Of a stretch of DNA of 64,000 nucleotides, positions 45,854 through 55,127 are shown piece by piece. Under the pieces are notes generated by a model. It saw only the letters and a program-made list of their open reading frames with translations. It was not told the origin of the DNA and searched no databases. The translations under genes were made by a program, and so were the position numbers. The number at the start of each line of letters is the position of its first letter. The stretch's first letter is position 1. Source of the stretch: Marinomonas hwangdonensis (lineage in GTDB: Bacteria > Pseudomonadota > Gammaproteobacteria > Pseudomonadales > Marinomonadaceae); assembly GCF_003721245.1 (NCBI RefSeq), contig NZ_RIZG01000001.1, positions 124,001 through 188,000 of the forward strand, written 5' to 3'.

Positions 45854-46050
45854 ATTAACAGGTTTTCTATCAGACCCCAACGCACCTAACGATGCATTCA
45901 GTGTTTTATGGAAATCGGAGCTATCGCTTGAGTCTATTACAGAGTAGCTGATTTCAGTTAGAGAATTGATTTCTCAATTCCATTATTAAAAGTTTAACTA
46001 ATTCAATTGTTTAAAGCGGATTTCATTGAAATCACGCTCAAGGAATTCTT
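45854..46050. other. Intergenic region with inverted repeats: candidate oriT/operator
   Basis: About 200 bp of AT-rich sequence upstream of the relaxosome-type genes. It has GAGAAT-TGATT-type (GAGAAttgattTCTC) and GATTTCA/TGAAATC inverted repeats (46018-46034 for the latter). In elements of this type the transfer origin usually lies beside the accessory-protein and relaxase genes. No recognised nic sequence was found by eye, so this is a position-based suggestion. Confidence 0.35.
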
Positions 46051-46326
46051 ATGTCTAAAAAAAGTGTAAACCGAGCAATCACTGTACGTTTTCCAACGTC
46101 AGATTATAACCGCATCGTGCACGATGCTGAACAAAAAAATGAGTCTGTCGCGGAGCACATTCGAACCATAATTTCAGCTAATGATGAACAGCTATCTCTA
46201 GACCAGCGGTTCGTAGATGTAGAGCGTCGAATCACGAACAGAATGTTTTCAATTGTCTGTGCTGTAGCCAATCTTAGTGATCATGAGCGTGAGATTGCTA
46301 GACAGCGCCTTAATGGAGGTAACTAA
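46051..46326 (+). CDS. Ribbon-helix-helix relaxosome accessory protein (MobC/TrwA-like)
   Basis: A 91-residue protein with an RHH-type start (VNRAITVRFPTSDYNRIVHDAEQKNESVAEHIRTII, giving strand-helix-helix). Proteins of this size and fold directly ahead of coupling-protein and relaxase genes bind oriT and help the relaxase. The stop overlaps the start of the coupling-protein gene by one base (TAATG). No known name can be given. Confidence 0.7.
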   Translation: MSKKSVNRAITVRFPTSDYNRIVHDAEQKNESVAEHIRTIISANDEQLSLDQRFVDVERRITNRMFSIVCAVANLSDHEREIARQRLNGGN

Positions 46327-48053
46327 TGATGAGAACTACACCAAATGAAAAGATACAAGACTGGTACTCTATTTTCTTGTTTTTTGGCATCGTCTTCATA
46401 CTGCTATTTTGTGGCAGCATTTGGTTAACGTGGAATTGGCTAACTGGATGGGGCGATATCTCTGAATATTATAAATATTTTTTAAGTTTTTTTAAAAAGG
46501 TGGCTTTAGGTGGCTCTGGTTATGATTGGATTCAGTACTGGAATTGGTTAGAAAGAGAAAATTTAGTATTGCATTTCTATATTCATTTGGTAGTTCCATT
46601 ATTATTTTCATTTCTGTTTTCCTACAAATTGACAAAGAAAATAGCTTGGGAAGAGGGTGGTCGTGACCTTAGTCGACATATTGAAGGCGGTCGACTTTAT
46701 TCGGGAAAAAGGGCGATATCTATTGCTAAGAAAAAGGCGAAAAAGTCTCTTAAACAGGCAGGAAGAAAAAGCAGGGGTATTACTGTTTATCCAAAATCTG
46801 CACTCACAAAAAAAGAGGAACAGTCAAATATTTTAACTTTAGGTACTGCGGGTGGAGGAAAAACGACTTTCATACTTCCAATTATTGATCAAGTTATAAA
46901 CAGAAATGACAAGGTTTTTATTTATGATGAAAAAAAGGAATTCACTACTTTTTTCTTGAATAAAAAAGCAATCTTAATCGCTCCTTGGGATGATCGGTCA
47001 TTCATGTGGGATATCGAAAACGATGTTTTAAATGAACATGATGCTGAAATGATCGCTAGTAATTTGATTCCAGATAGTAATTCTCAAGACCCAATGTGGA
47101 TTAAGGGCGCGCGGTTAATTTTTACTGGTATGTTGGTTAGTCTTTTGGAAGAAAAAGGTGTCTGGGGATGGTTTGATATTAAAAACCGTATTCAACTATC
47201 TCAGTCTGAAATGCTATCTTTATTGCAACGTCACTATCCAGTTGCTGCATCATTTGTCGTGGAAGGTTCTAAGACAACGCAAGGATTTTACGTCAATTTG
47301 ATAGCAGAGCTTAGCTGGATTGAGACTCTGGCTGTTGCATGGGGAGATTCCGATAAACCAAAATTTTCTATTCGAGAATGGGTGAATAACAATCATAAAA
47401 AAGTACGAAATACGCTCATTGTACAGTCTGATCCTCGGTATAAAACGATTGGAGCACCATTGTGCAACGCGTTATTGTCGCTGATGACAAAGCATTTTCT
47501 ATCTCAATCAATGAAAAATGTTCGGGATACTTGGTTGTTCATTGATGAAATGGCAAACCTTCCACCAAACCCGAGCATAAAAATGTGGCTTGAGTTAGCA
47601 CGCGCTCGTGGAGGGCGTGCTGTTTTTGGAACTCAATCAATTTCTCAGATCAAAAATAATTATGGTGAGCATGATGCAGATACAATTTTAAACCTTTTCT
47701 CAATCGTTGTTGCTATGCGTATAGGTGGAGCGGGAGGAGACTCGGAATACGTCTCTAACGTTTTTGGTGATCGTATTGTTGAGCGGCCATCACAGGTCGG
47801 TAACGAAAAAACATGGCAGCGGTCTAGTGAACCTGTTGTTAGTGAACATGATCTCACACACATTGAAATGCCAACTAAAAAAGGAGTCATTGGTTACCTC
47901 ATGGTTCCTAGTTGGGAGGGTGTATTCCGTTTGCAATGGCCTCTTTTCAAGAAAAAGCCTATTGCGGAGGAGCATGCCCCTGCCAAATGGTTAACTGAAC
48001 GTCCTAAAAAAGAGAAAAAGTCTGAAAATAAATTGTTTGGAGGACGTTCATAG
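46326..48053 (+). CDS. Type IV coupling protein (TraD/TrwB-like)
   Basis: A 575-residue DNA-pumping ATPase that links relaxase-bound DNA to a secretion channel. Two N-terminal membrane segments (FLFFGIVFILLFCGSIWLTW, then LVVPLLFSFLFSYKL) precede the RecA-like motor with Walker A LGTAGGGKTTF (residues ~175-185) and Walker B TWLFIDEMANLP. Ends with GVIGYLMVPSWEG and a basic tail. It overlaps the relaxase start by one base. A coupling protein without a channel suggests use of a foreign mating apparatus. Confidence 0.88.
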   Translation: MMRTTPNEKIQDWYSIFLFFGIVFILLFCGSIWLTWNWLTGWGDISEYYKYFLSFFKKVALGGSGYDWIQYWNWLERENLVLHFYIHLVVPLLFSFLFSYKLTKKIAWEEGGRDLSRHIEGGRLYSGKRAISIAKKKAKKSLKQAGRKSRGITVYPKSALTKKEEQSNILTLGTAGGGKTTFILPIIDQVINRNDKVFIYDEKKEFTTFFLNKKAILIAPWDDRSFMWDIENDVLNEHDAEMIASNLIPDSNSQDPMWIKGARLIFTGMLVSLLEEKGVWGWFDIKNRIQLSQSEMLSLLQRHYPVAASFVVEGSKTTQGFYVNLIAELSWIETLAVAWGDSDKPKFSIREWVNNNHKKVRNTLIVQSDPRYKTIGAPLCNALLSLMTKHFLSQSMKNVRDTWLFIDEMANLPPNPSIKMWLELARARGGRAVFGTQSISQIKNNYGEHDADTILNLFSIVVAMRIGGAGGDSEYVSNVFGDRIVERPSQVGNEKTWQRSSEPVVSEHDLTHIEMPTKKGVIGYLMVPSWEGVFRLQWPLFKKKPIAEEHAPAKWLTERPKKEKKSENKLFGGRS

Positions 48054-50563
48054 TGTTGACGATATCAGCTGTGCGGACTGTGTCTTATTACACTAATTTA
48101 GCTACGGAAGATTATTATCTTGGCGCTGGAGAGCCTCCAGGTCAATGGTACGGGCTAGGTTCTCGGAATTTAGGGTTGTATGGGAATACAGTTGAAAAAG
48201 CTGATATTGAAGCACTTATAAACGGAGGAGCGCCTTCGGGCGCTCCTCTTGTTCAGAATACATATTCAGATAAACGTCGGTTAGGGTGGGATTGTACGTT
48301 TAGCGCTCCAAAGTCCGTCTCTATTTTGTGGGCTAGAGCAGATGATAATTTGCGTTCAAAGATCCAAACAGCTCAATCTCAAGCCGCTAAAAGAGGAATT
48401 GATGCACTTGAGCGTTATGCTGCTTTTACGAGACGAGGAAAGGCTGGAGAGACTTTAGAGCGCACGGCTGGGTTAGTGGCTGCAACTTTTAATCACTGTA
48501 CTTCTAGAGAGCAAGACCCGCAACTTCACACACATGCTGTTATATGTAATGTCGCGCCTCGCGCAGACGATAGCTGGGGAAGCTTGGAATCTCGAAAAAT
48601 TTACCAGTGGCAAAAGGCAGCGGGTGCAATTTATAGAGCTGAATTAGCTGCTCAGATAAAGGAGCTAGGTTTTCAAGTTGAAAGAGATGAGGATTCGTTT
48701 CATTTGTCAGGCGTTGATAAGGAGCTATGTGAGCATTTCTCAAAAAGGTCAAAAACGATTCGAGAAGAGCTGAAAAAACAGGGAGTCGAAAGTAGTGCGA
48801 GCAAAGCGGGGGATTTAATAAAACTTGATACTAGAAAAGACAAAGGCCTAGTAGACCACCATGCTCTTCTGGAAGGCTGGCAAAATGAAATGGATCAACA
48901 GGGCTTTTCTAAAGAGCACTTAAACCAGATACGTTCACATGAACAAATTTGTTTAAATGAATTGAATGAAGATGGCTCTCTACTTTCGATTACTGATAAA
49001 AAGGCGACATTCAAACCTCAGGATTTGTTCTATCAAATTGCAATCGACTCGGTGGGTTCAGATATGAACGCGACTAGTGTAGAGAGTATTACTAAGCGTT
49101 TATTAAAAGACCCTGAGGTGGTCGAGCTTCCTACTGAATACGCATTTGACCCTAAATACACTACTGAATCGGTTCTTGTCTGTGAACGTATGATGGTTAA
49201 ATCGGCAAAAACACTCGCAAGTAGAACAACTAAGCAAATACCTAATATTCAAATTGCAAGTGCGATTGCCTCCGCTGAGAATCAGCTTGGTTTTACATTT
49301 GACGACGAACAGCTAGAAGCAACTTACTCCATGCTATCAGCTGGTGATTTTTCAATTATCCAAGGCAGCGCAGGCGCGGGTAAAACAACGGCTATGTTGG
49401 CAGCAAATCATGCTTATCAAATTAAAGGATATCGGGTTTTGGGTGCGAGTATTGCTAAGCGCGCCGCAGATAACTTGCAGCAAGAGACGGGCATAGAGTC
49501 TGTCACTATTGCATCCTTGACCAGTAAGATAGTTGATGGTGCGAATCCACTATCCAATTTAGATGTGCTTGTGGTTGATGAAGCGGGACAGTTACCCAGT
49601 ACAGATCTGCAAAAGCTTACTCACTGTGCGGAGCAGGCTAATTGTAAAATTGTTCTGACTGGAGAAGATAAACAATTAGATGCTATCAACCGTGGTGGTG
49701 CTCTTAAGTATCTATCCAAACCAGAAATAATCGGAACCACTCGAATAGAAACCATCAAAAGACAGCGGACTGAATGGGCGCGTCAGGTCGTCGCGGACTT
49801 ACGTGATGGTCACATGGAAAAAGCGTTCAACACCTTGAATGATAAAGGTTGCTTGCACTTTGGGGAGGATCAAGAGACTGCAAAGAAAATGCTTGTCGAA
49901 GATTGGCATAACTTTCAAAAGACCCATCCAAACAAGAAGTCACTTGTTGTTGCTCAGAAATGGAGTGATGTCCAAGAGCTAAGCAAGCATATACGTGATA
50001 TCCACATTTCAGAGGGGCGGGTAGGGCAGGAAAATATAGAGTTGGATTGCAGTGTTGCCGGGAAAACCTTCAAAACTGAGTTTTCTAAAGGTGATAGGAT
50101 CAAGTTTTGTCGAAATGACTATCGAGATTTGAAGGTATCCAATGGTACATTAGGAACAATAAGTGGTATAAGAAAAACAGAAGGTCTTGAAACCGAGTTA
50201 ACCGTGAAAGCTGATGATGGGCGTTTGTTGTCTTTCTTAGCGTCAGACTATGCCGATGAAAATGGGACTTACCTTTGTCATGCATACGCACTGACAGTCT
50301 ATAGTTCACAAGGTGTGACAGTTGATGGAAATACGTTTGTATACGGAGATGCTGGGATGGATCGTGTTAATTCATATGTATCATTAAGCCGCCACAAAGA
50401 TTTTTCAAATTTATATGTTACTCAAGATGAAGTTGATTTTTTGACTAGAGTATACGAACAAGAAAACATTATAGAAAGTAATCTTACATCTCGTCATCTT
50501 GGCACGGTTGTTCCCCGACAAAAGTCATCAGCTCTAGCAATTGAGGAACAGTTGAGTTGCTAA
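48053..50563 (+). CDS. MOBF relaxase-helicase (TrwC/TraI-like)
   Basis: An 836-residue bifunctional transfer protein. The N-terminal relaxase holds the Tyr pair near residues 10-12 (SYYTNLA) and the three-histidine metal motif in DPQLHTHAVICN (with the upstream NHCTS His). The C-terminal superfamily 1 helicase has Walker A IIQGSAGAGKTT, Walker B VLVVDEAGQLP and the final VYSSQGVTVDGNTFVYG region. Start is GTG 48053 (or TTG 48056) overlapping the upstream stop. It is the R388 TrwC/F TraI class. It is somewhat shorter than TrwC (about 966 aa), with the smaller end part probably missing. Confidence 0.9.
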   Translation: MLTISAVRTVSYYTNLATEDYYLGAGEPPGQWYGLGSRNLGLYGNTVEKADIEALINGGAPSGAPLVQNTYSDKRRLGWDCTFSAPKSVSILWARADDNLRSKIQTAQSQAAKRGIDALERYAAFTRRGKAGETLERTAGLVAATFNHCTSREQDPQLHTHAVICNVAPRADDSWGSLESRKIYQWQKAAGAIYRAELAAQIKELGFQVERDEDSFHLSGVDKELCEHFSKRSKTIREELKKQGVESSASKAGDLIKLDTRKDKGLVDHHALLEGWQNEMDQQGFSKEHLNQIRSHEQICLNELNEDGSLLSITDKKATFKPQDLFYQIAIDSVGSDMNATSVESITKRLLKDPEVVELPTEYAFDPKYTTESVLVCERMMVKSAKTLASRTTKQIPNIQIASAIASAENQLGFTFDDEQLEATYSMLSAGDFSIIQGSAGAGKTTAMLAANHAYQIKGYRVLGASIAKRAADNLQQETGIESVTIASLTSKIVDGANPLSNLDVLVVDEAGQLPSTDLQKLTHCAEQANCKIVLTGEDKQLDAINRGGALKYLSKPEIIGTTRIETIKRQRTEWARQVVADLRDGHMEKAFNTLNDKGCLHFGEDQETAKKMLVEDWHNFQKTHPNKKSLVVAQKWSDVQELSKHIRDIHISEGRVGQENIELDCSVAGKTFKTEFSKGDRIKFCRNDYRDLKVSNGTLGTISGIRKTEGLETELTVKADDGRLLSFLASDYADENGTYLCHAYALTVYSSQGVTVDGNTFVYGDAGMDRVNSYVSLSRHKDFSNLYVTQDEVDFLTRVYEQENIIESNLTSRHLGTVVPRQKSSALAIEEQLSC

Positions 50564-50709
50564 GAGGATAGGTGAAAGAGGTTTTGGATGTGGGATTTTT
50601 AGGATATGTCACAAGGCTTTATATTAGGGTAGCTATATTGAAACTGTGTTTTTTAGGGGACAATTCGCTATCTCTACTTATGTATTTAATTGTGCTTAAG
50701 GAGAAAAAT

Positions 50710-51042
50710 ATGGAATTTTTAACGAGCAGTATACTATCAGGGGTGCTCTATGATGGTTTTAGACGAGGCGCCTCGATATCATCTACTTTTTTGAAAGAGA
50801 AGCTTCAGGGTTGGATTCTAGATGATGTTCTATTGGAAGGCTTAACAACTAAAGTGAACGAGCTTAAATTGCAAGATTATGGTGAGCATGTCATTGAGCG
50901 TAAGTTAGATGAATCTGAGTCATTGCAAAAAATTTTAGAGCAGATCAAACCAGATCAAAATACAACAATTGGATCAGTGACTCAAAATCATAGCGGTTCT
51001 GGTGACAACATTGTCGGGAACAAAACTGTTTATCATAAATAG
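50710..51042 (+). CDS. Small protein of a two-gene defence cassette (GapS6a-like)
   Basis: A 110-residue protein. Start ATG 50710 has AAGGAG just upstream; the longer frame from 50572 lacks a good site. The first 75 residues are helical (LSGVLYDGFRRGASISSTFLKEKLQGWILDD), and the C-terminal end carries the Gly/Asp motif SGSGDNIVGNK, matching the N-terminal motif TGSGDIVGGDK of the next protein. In composition and pairing it fits my memory of GapS6a, the small partner of GapS6b in an antiphage system from Vibrio islands; this has not been checked by search. Confidence 0.55.
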   Translation: MEFLTSSILSGVLYDGFRRGASISSTFLKEKLQGWILDDVLLEGLTTKVNELKLQDYGEHVIERKLDESESLQKILEQIKPDQNTTIGSVTQNHSGSGDNIVGNKTVYHK

Positions 51043-51054
51043 GTAGAATGTTTG

Positions 51055-54000
51055 ATGGTGGAGCAGGATTATACTTTTATTGGTGACAATCTTGTCGGTG
51101 GGAACACTACGAATCAGAGCCATACCGGATCTGGTGACATTGTTGGCGGTGATAAATATGAATACATAGTTCGTGGTATCAAGTCGGGCGATCTTATGAT
51201 GGTTGCCGCTACCATTATGCAGGATGTCTGCTATAGAGACCCAAATAAAGCTCACGAAAAGTTGAATGTTCTGAATGGAATCGGGGCTTTAGAAGTCGAA
51301 GTACAATTGTTGCTTAAAGCTTTAAAGATTAAAGTCGAGCTTGAAAATAGATCTGATTTACCATCAAAGAGTGATCTCTTAACATTGTTGAAGAGTGATG
51401 GTCTTCCTAACAATATTTGTGATGTAGTTACTTCTATCTTAATTGATCTGGAGTCAAGGTCCTCAGTGGATTTAGCTAGAAAAAGATATGCCGATTTATC
51501 TTTTGAAGGCGTATATTGTAAAGAAATTTTCTATGAATTTTTAGCATCTGAGGAAGAGCTAAAAGATAACTACCAAAATGCTAAAGTCTACAATCTGTCT
51601 GAGCAAGAGTTGACGGGGTTGGTTCGTGGTGCATTAAGGGTTAACAATTTTGAGTTTGCCTTTGAGATTGCTCAGTGTCTACATGAATATTTTTGTTCAA
51701 GTAACTCGACAGCCCTTTTGTTATATGTGGAAACTTGCTCATTGTGTAGTTCCAATCAGCAATTGCACTATATTTCGTTCAATAATAAAAAGAAAAGTGA
51801 TGTAGATAGACTAACTAACCAGCTTATAAGTGATATCTCCGATAAGAAAGATTCTAGGCATATTGCTGCCCTAGCGAATTTGCTTAACCTTACGAACTTC
51901 TCTGATAAACGATTATTTGATCTTGGAACATCATATCTTGATTCAATTAAGAAAATCACCCCAGAGTGCTCAGAAAGGATTGAGCTGCTTGCTGGAGGGA
52001 CCGTTGGTTCAAAGGGAAAAATTGATTTAGCTAATAGTTTTCTGAATTTGGAGCAATTCGAATCCCTTGACATTGCTCTAAATAATAATGAAATTAAGGT
52101 TAGTGACCTGCGACGTTGGCTTGAGCACGGAGGAGAAGTTCGTACAGATAATGATTATATGAGCTCTTTTGGTAATTTATATCTGAATGCTTGGGGATGC
52201 TCACTTGATAATGATGAAATACAAAGACTAAATAGAAAAGCGGATGACTTTTTAGACTTATATGAGGAAAAAATTCTTCAATTTAATCCTCATATTATTG
52301 TTCGACTATGTATAAAGTTTATCGACCTGAAGCTACCTCTGCAGGCTGTTAAGTATTTGGAGCCATTTGTATCTAATGAAGTATGGGTGTCTCCAGTCTT
52401 ATATTGCTATCTTGATGCTTTATTTGCTAGTGAGAAGTTTGACTTGCTCTTGTCTAAAGTAAGTCATTTAAGTCCTGCGGATAAAACGCCAGATATTTAT
52501 TTAAGAGAGGCCCGAGTATATGAACGCCTAAGTGACTATCCCTCTTCCATTGCATCTACAAGGGCTTCAATTGAAATCGAGCCAGATATACCGTATGCGT
52601 GGCAACTGTTGTTACATGTCTCCCGAGAAAATGGAGCTAACCAAGAGCAATTAGAGGATATCGTACGTGAAATACCAGCGGTGATTTTCTCAAGCTATGA
52701 TGACTCCTCGGTACCGTTAGTTGGTGAAATAGCAACTTATGTAGACGTTAATTTTGCAGATAAAGTGCTTGTTGATTGGTTCGCTCAAAGTCCTGATAAA
52801 TCGGCTACAGCCCTAACGCAAATTCATTTTAATTCTTTAGACAATAATCCTGATGCTACTGTCAATCCTTACAAGCCACTATATTGTTGTGATGGAGTTA
52901 GATACAGCGATGGATTTGAGACCTTCTCCCGATTGCTTGTTCGTGATGTCGCTGCAGATCATCCCATATTACTAGATATAGAATCGCCTCTAGGGAAAAA
53001 ACTGAGTGTTATGCAAGTGGGGGAAACGTTAGATAATCTTAAGCTGCTTGAACGTCTATCTCCATTTGTTGCGGCTTTTAGACATGCCGCAGATATTCGG
53101 CATAAAGGGAATGATGGAACAGATGTTTTTAAGATGTTTACTCTTCCTAGTAACGAAAAGGATTTTTTTCCTTATTTTGAAAAGATATTGAGGTACTTTT
53201 CTCCAGAAGAAAGCAGGTCGAATGAAGCTTTGAATAACCCTAATCTGTCTTTGATGATGCGAGCTCATTATACGGATAGAGGAAACCCGCTTCGAGGAGC
53301 CATAGTAAACCTTCATTCAAATGACGCGACTCAAAATATGAAGCTGTTCAATAAAGGTGAAGAGCATTTTGAGAGAGTTATTGTTGATGTATATACGGCT
53401 GTATATTTATCTATGATGGGCTTTATTCCGAGTGTAATTGACCTAAATTGTGAAATAGTATTATGTCGAAATACAAAGAGAGCTCTAGAAAAATGGCTTG
53501 AAGATATTTCAAAAGATGACTTCATGCTTATGGGCGTGTCAGAGCAAGGTCTACATAAAACTACATCAGATAGTTTTCAAAAAGAATTTCACTTCCTTAT
53601 CGAGGGTATTAAAAGTCTACTTGAGATTTCGAAAGTGGAGTCATTAAAACCTTCGGATACCCCAGAGTTCTTAATCAAAATTAGAGATGTCGTAGATGAA
53701 ACTGTATTTTCTACTTTTCAACTTTCATTTGCTAATGAGATACCATTGCTTTGTATAGACCATTTAATGGCTGAGTTGGTTTATGAATCTGGACTAAGTG
53801 TTGTCAATATGACCTCAATTGTCCAGAGTTCTATTAATTCGCTATCACTGAAAGATAGAAAAAAAAGTATCGAATGTAACTTATATCTAGGGACGCCGTG
53901 CGCTATTTTTTACAATGACATTATAACGCTTAGTCGCTCATCAGAGCTTGATGACACTCACTTGGTGTCTAAATTTTTAGATAAGTATAGTGATCAAATT

Positions 54001-54354
54001 ATTCAAACTGGTTCCCCGCTAGAGTTTTTAGCTCGTATCGCAAAAAATGTAGTAGTTGTAGATTTTCTTGATGGAGAGATTTTACAAGGAGGGGCAACTA
54101 ACCCAAAATATTATGGTCATGGAGTGCAGGTTTTTAACTCATGCTGTCGTTTAGCGATGAATACTCATATTGGCCACACATCAGAACAAAGATTGGCGGT
54201 ACTCATTTACGGTATCATCTACTTATCAAATTCGTCTCAGGAACTATTCAAACTTATTTCACATTTAGCCAACGAGTTTGCAAAGGGTCATTTTTTAGAT
54301 ATTGAAGCTTGCTATCGAGAGCTACAGTCCTGCTTTGATAGTGGGGGCGGTTAA
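51055..54354 (+). CDS. Large TPR-PIN nuclease-type defence protein (GapS6b-like)
   Basis: A 1099-residue protein. Residues ~9-37 hold a duplicated Gly/Asp-rich motif (IGDNLVGGN, then TGSGDIVGGDKYEY). The middle is helical with at least one TPR-like repeat at ~478-520 (YLREARVYERLSDYPSSIAS). Near the C-terminus a PIN-type nuclease region is proposed: VIVDVYTAVYLSMMGF with Asp 778, and IPLLCIDHLMAELVY with Asp 902, matching the order of PIN acidic residues. It lies 12 bp after the small motif-sharing gene. If it is a toxic RNA nuclease, it would be triggered by infection. Name by resemblance to GapS6b only. Confidence 0.6.
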   Translation: MVEQDYTFIGDNLVGGNTTNQSHTGSGDIVGGDKYEYIVRGIKSGDLMMVAATIMQDVCYRDPNKAHEKLNVLNGIGALEVEVQLLLKALKIKVELENRSDLPSKSDLLTLLKSDGLPNNICDVVTSILIDLESRSSVDLARKRYADLSFEGVYCKEIFYEFLASEEELKDNYQNAKVYNLSEQELTGLVRGALRVNNFEFAFEIAQCLHEYFCSSNSTALLLYVETCSLCSSNQQLHYISFNNKKKSDVDRLTNQLISDISDKKDSRHIAALANLLNLTNFSDKRLFDLGTSYLDSIKKITPECSERIELLAGGTVGSKGKIDLANSFLNLEQFESLDIALNNNEIKVSDLRRWLEHGGEVRTDNDYMSSFGNLYLNAWGCSLDNDEIQRLNRKADDFLDLYEEKILQFNPHIIVRLCIKFIDLKLPLQAVKYLEPFVSNEVWVSPVLYCYLDALFASEKFDLLLSKVSHLSPADKTPDIYLREARVYERLSDYPSSIASTRASIEIEPDIPYAWQLLLHVSRENGANQEQLEDIVREIPAVIFSSYDDSSVPLVGEIATYVDVNFADKVLVDWFAQSPDKSATALTQIHFNSLDNNPDATVNPYKPLYCCDGVRYSDGFETFSRLLVRDVAADHPILLDIESPLGKKLSVMQVGETLDNLKLLERLSPFVAAFRHAADIRHKGNDGTDVFKMFTLPSNEKDFFPYFEKILRYFSPEESRSNEALNNPNLSLMMRAHYTDRGNPLRGAIVNLHSNDATQNMKLFNKGEEHFERVIVDVYTAVYLSMMGFIPSVIDLNCEIVLCRNTKRALEKWLEDISKDDFMLMGVSEQGLHKTTSDSFQKEFHFLIEGIKSLLEISKVESLKPSDTPEFLIKIRDVVDETVFSTFQLSFANEIPLLCIDHLMAELVYESGLSVVNMTSIVQSSINSLSLKDRKKSIECNLYLGTPCAIFYNDIITLSRSSELDDTHLVSKFLDKYSDQIIQTGSPLEFLARIAKNVVVVDFLDGEILQGGATNPKYYGHGVQVFNSCCRLAMNTHIGHTSEQRLAVLIYGIIYLSNSSQELFKLISHLANEFAKGHFLDIEACYRELQSCFDSGGG

Positions 54355-54439
54355 AGTACATACTGGGAAGTGCAGTGTTTACCAAAACATCAGATCGAAA
54401 CAATTGCACTAATTATGTTGTCTATATTTGAGGAATGCT

Positions 54440-55126
54440 ATGACGATGCCAAGACCTGTTCGCTTGTTTCATATAACGGCAATCGATAATTTAGATATGA
54501 TATGTCAGCAAGGTGCCTTGTTTAGTAAAACCAGAAGTCAGCAGCTTGGTTTGCATTATCATAATATTGCTCATGGCGGAGCGCAAGGAGCGAGAGCGGT
54601 AAAGTCTGTGACTAACCCTCCTGGTGGTTTGGTGCATGAGTTTGTGCCTTTTTATTTTGCCCCTCGTTCACCGATGCTTTCTGCTATTCACAATGGTAGG
54701 GTTCAAAATTGTCAGTATGATCAAACGGATATCATCTATTTTGAAACAACGATTGAAATAGCCCGTCAAAACGGGCTACAAGAGTTCGTTTTTTATGATC
54801 GAAACGCTACATTAAATTACAGCCAATGTTTTACAGATTTAAACTTATTAAGGGGCTCTGTCGATTGGGCAACGATGACGGCTTATCCTCAATTAGATGG
54901 GTTTTGTAAGTTCTTTTTTGATAGCCCAAGTGATGAGCGCTACGTAGACAGAATGGAAAAGCGCCAAGCGGAGTTCTTAATCAAAGAGCGAGTGCCATTA
55001 ACTTGGATGATTCGAATTGGTGTAATAAATGAAGTTAGAGCGCAAGAGGTCAATGCCATTTTAGCTCGTAACAATGTAAACTTAACAGTAGATGTAATGA
55101 CTGACTGGTACTTTCTGGGGCAATGA
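54440..55126 (+). CDS. darT: DarT: DNA ADP-ribosyltransferase toxin
   Basis: A 228-residue DarT (DUF4433) enzyme that attaches ADP-ribose to thymidine in single-stranded DNA. The NAD-binding start LFHITAIDNLDMICQQGAL and the HVEFVPFYFAPRSPMLSAIH-like VHEFVPFYFAPRSPM block are typical, and the catalytic Glu is in the late KRQAEFLIKERVPL motif. ATG 54440 is chosen because GAGGA precedes it. darG follows with one base between. DarTG is a known toxin-antitoxin pair with antiphage action. Confidence 0.93.
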   Translation: MTMPRPVRLFHITAIDNLDMICQQGALFSKTRSQQLGLHYHNIAHGGAQGARAVKSVTNPPGGLVHEFVPFYFAPRSPMLSAIHNGRVQNCQYDQTDIIYFETTIEIARQNGLQEFVFYDRNATLNYSQCFTDLNLLRGSVDWATMTAYPQLDGFCKFFFDSPSDERYVDRMEKRQAEFLIKERVPLTWMIRIGVINEVRAQEVNAILARNNVNLTVDVMTDWYFLGQ

Positions 55127-55127
55127 T

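Noticed and set aside
46326..50563. Full conjugative (self-transmissible) element
   Set aside because: Only coupling protein and relaxase were found; no VirB4-type ATPase, pilin or channel components are present between the attachment sites.
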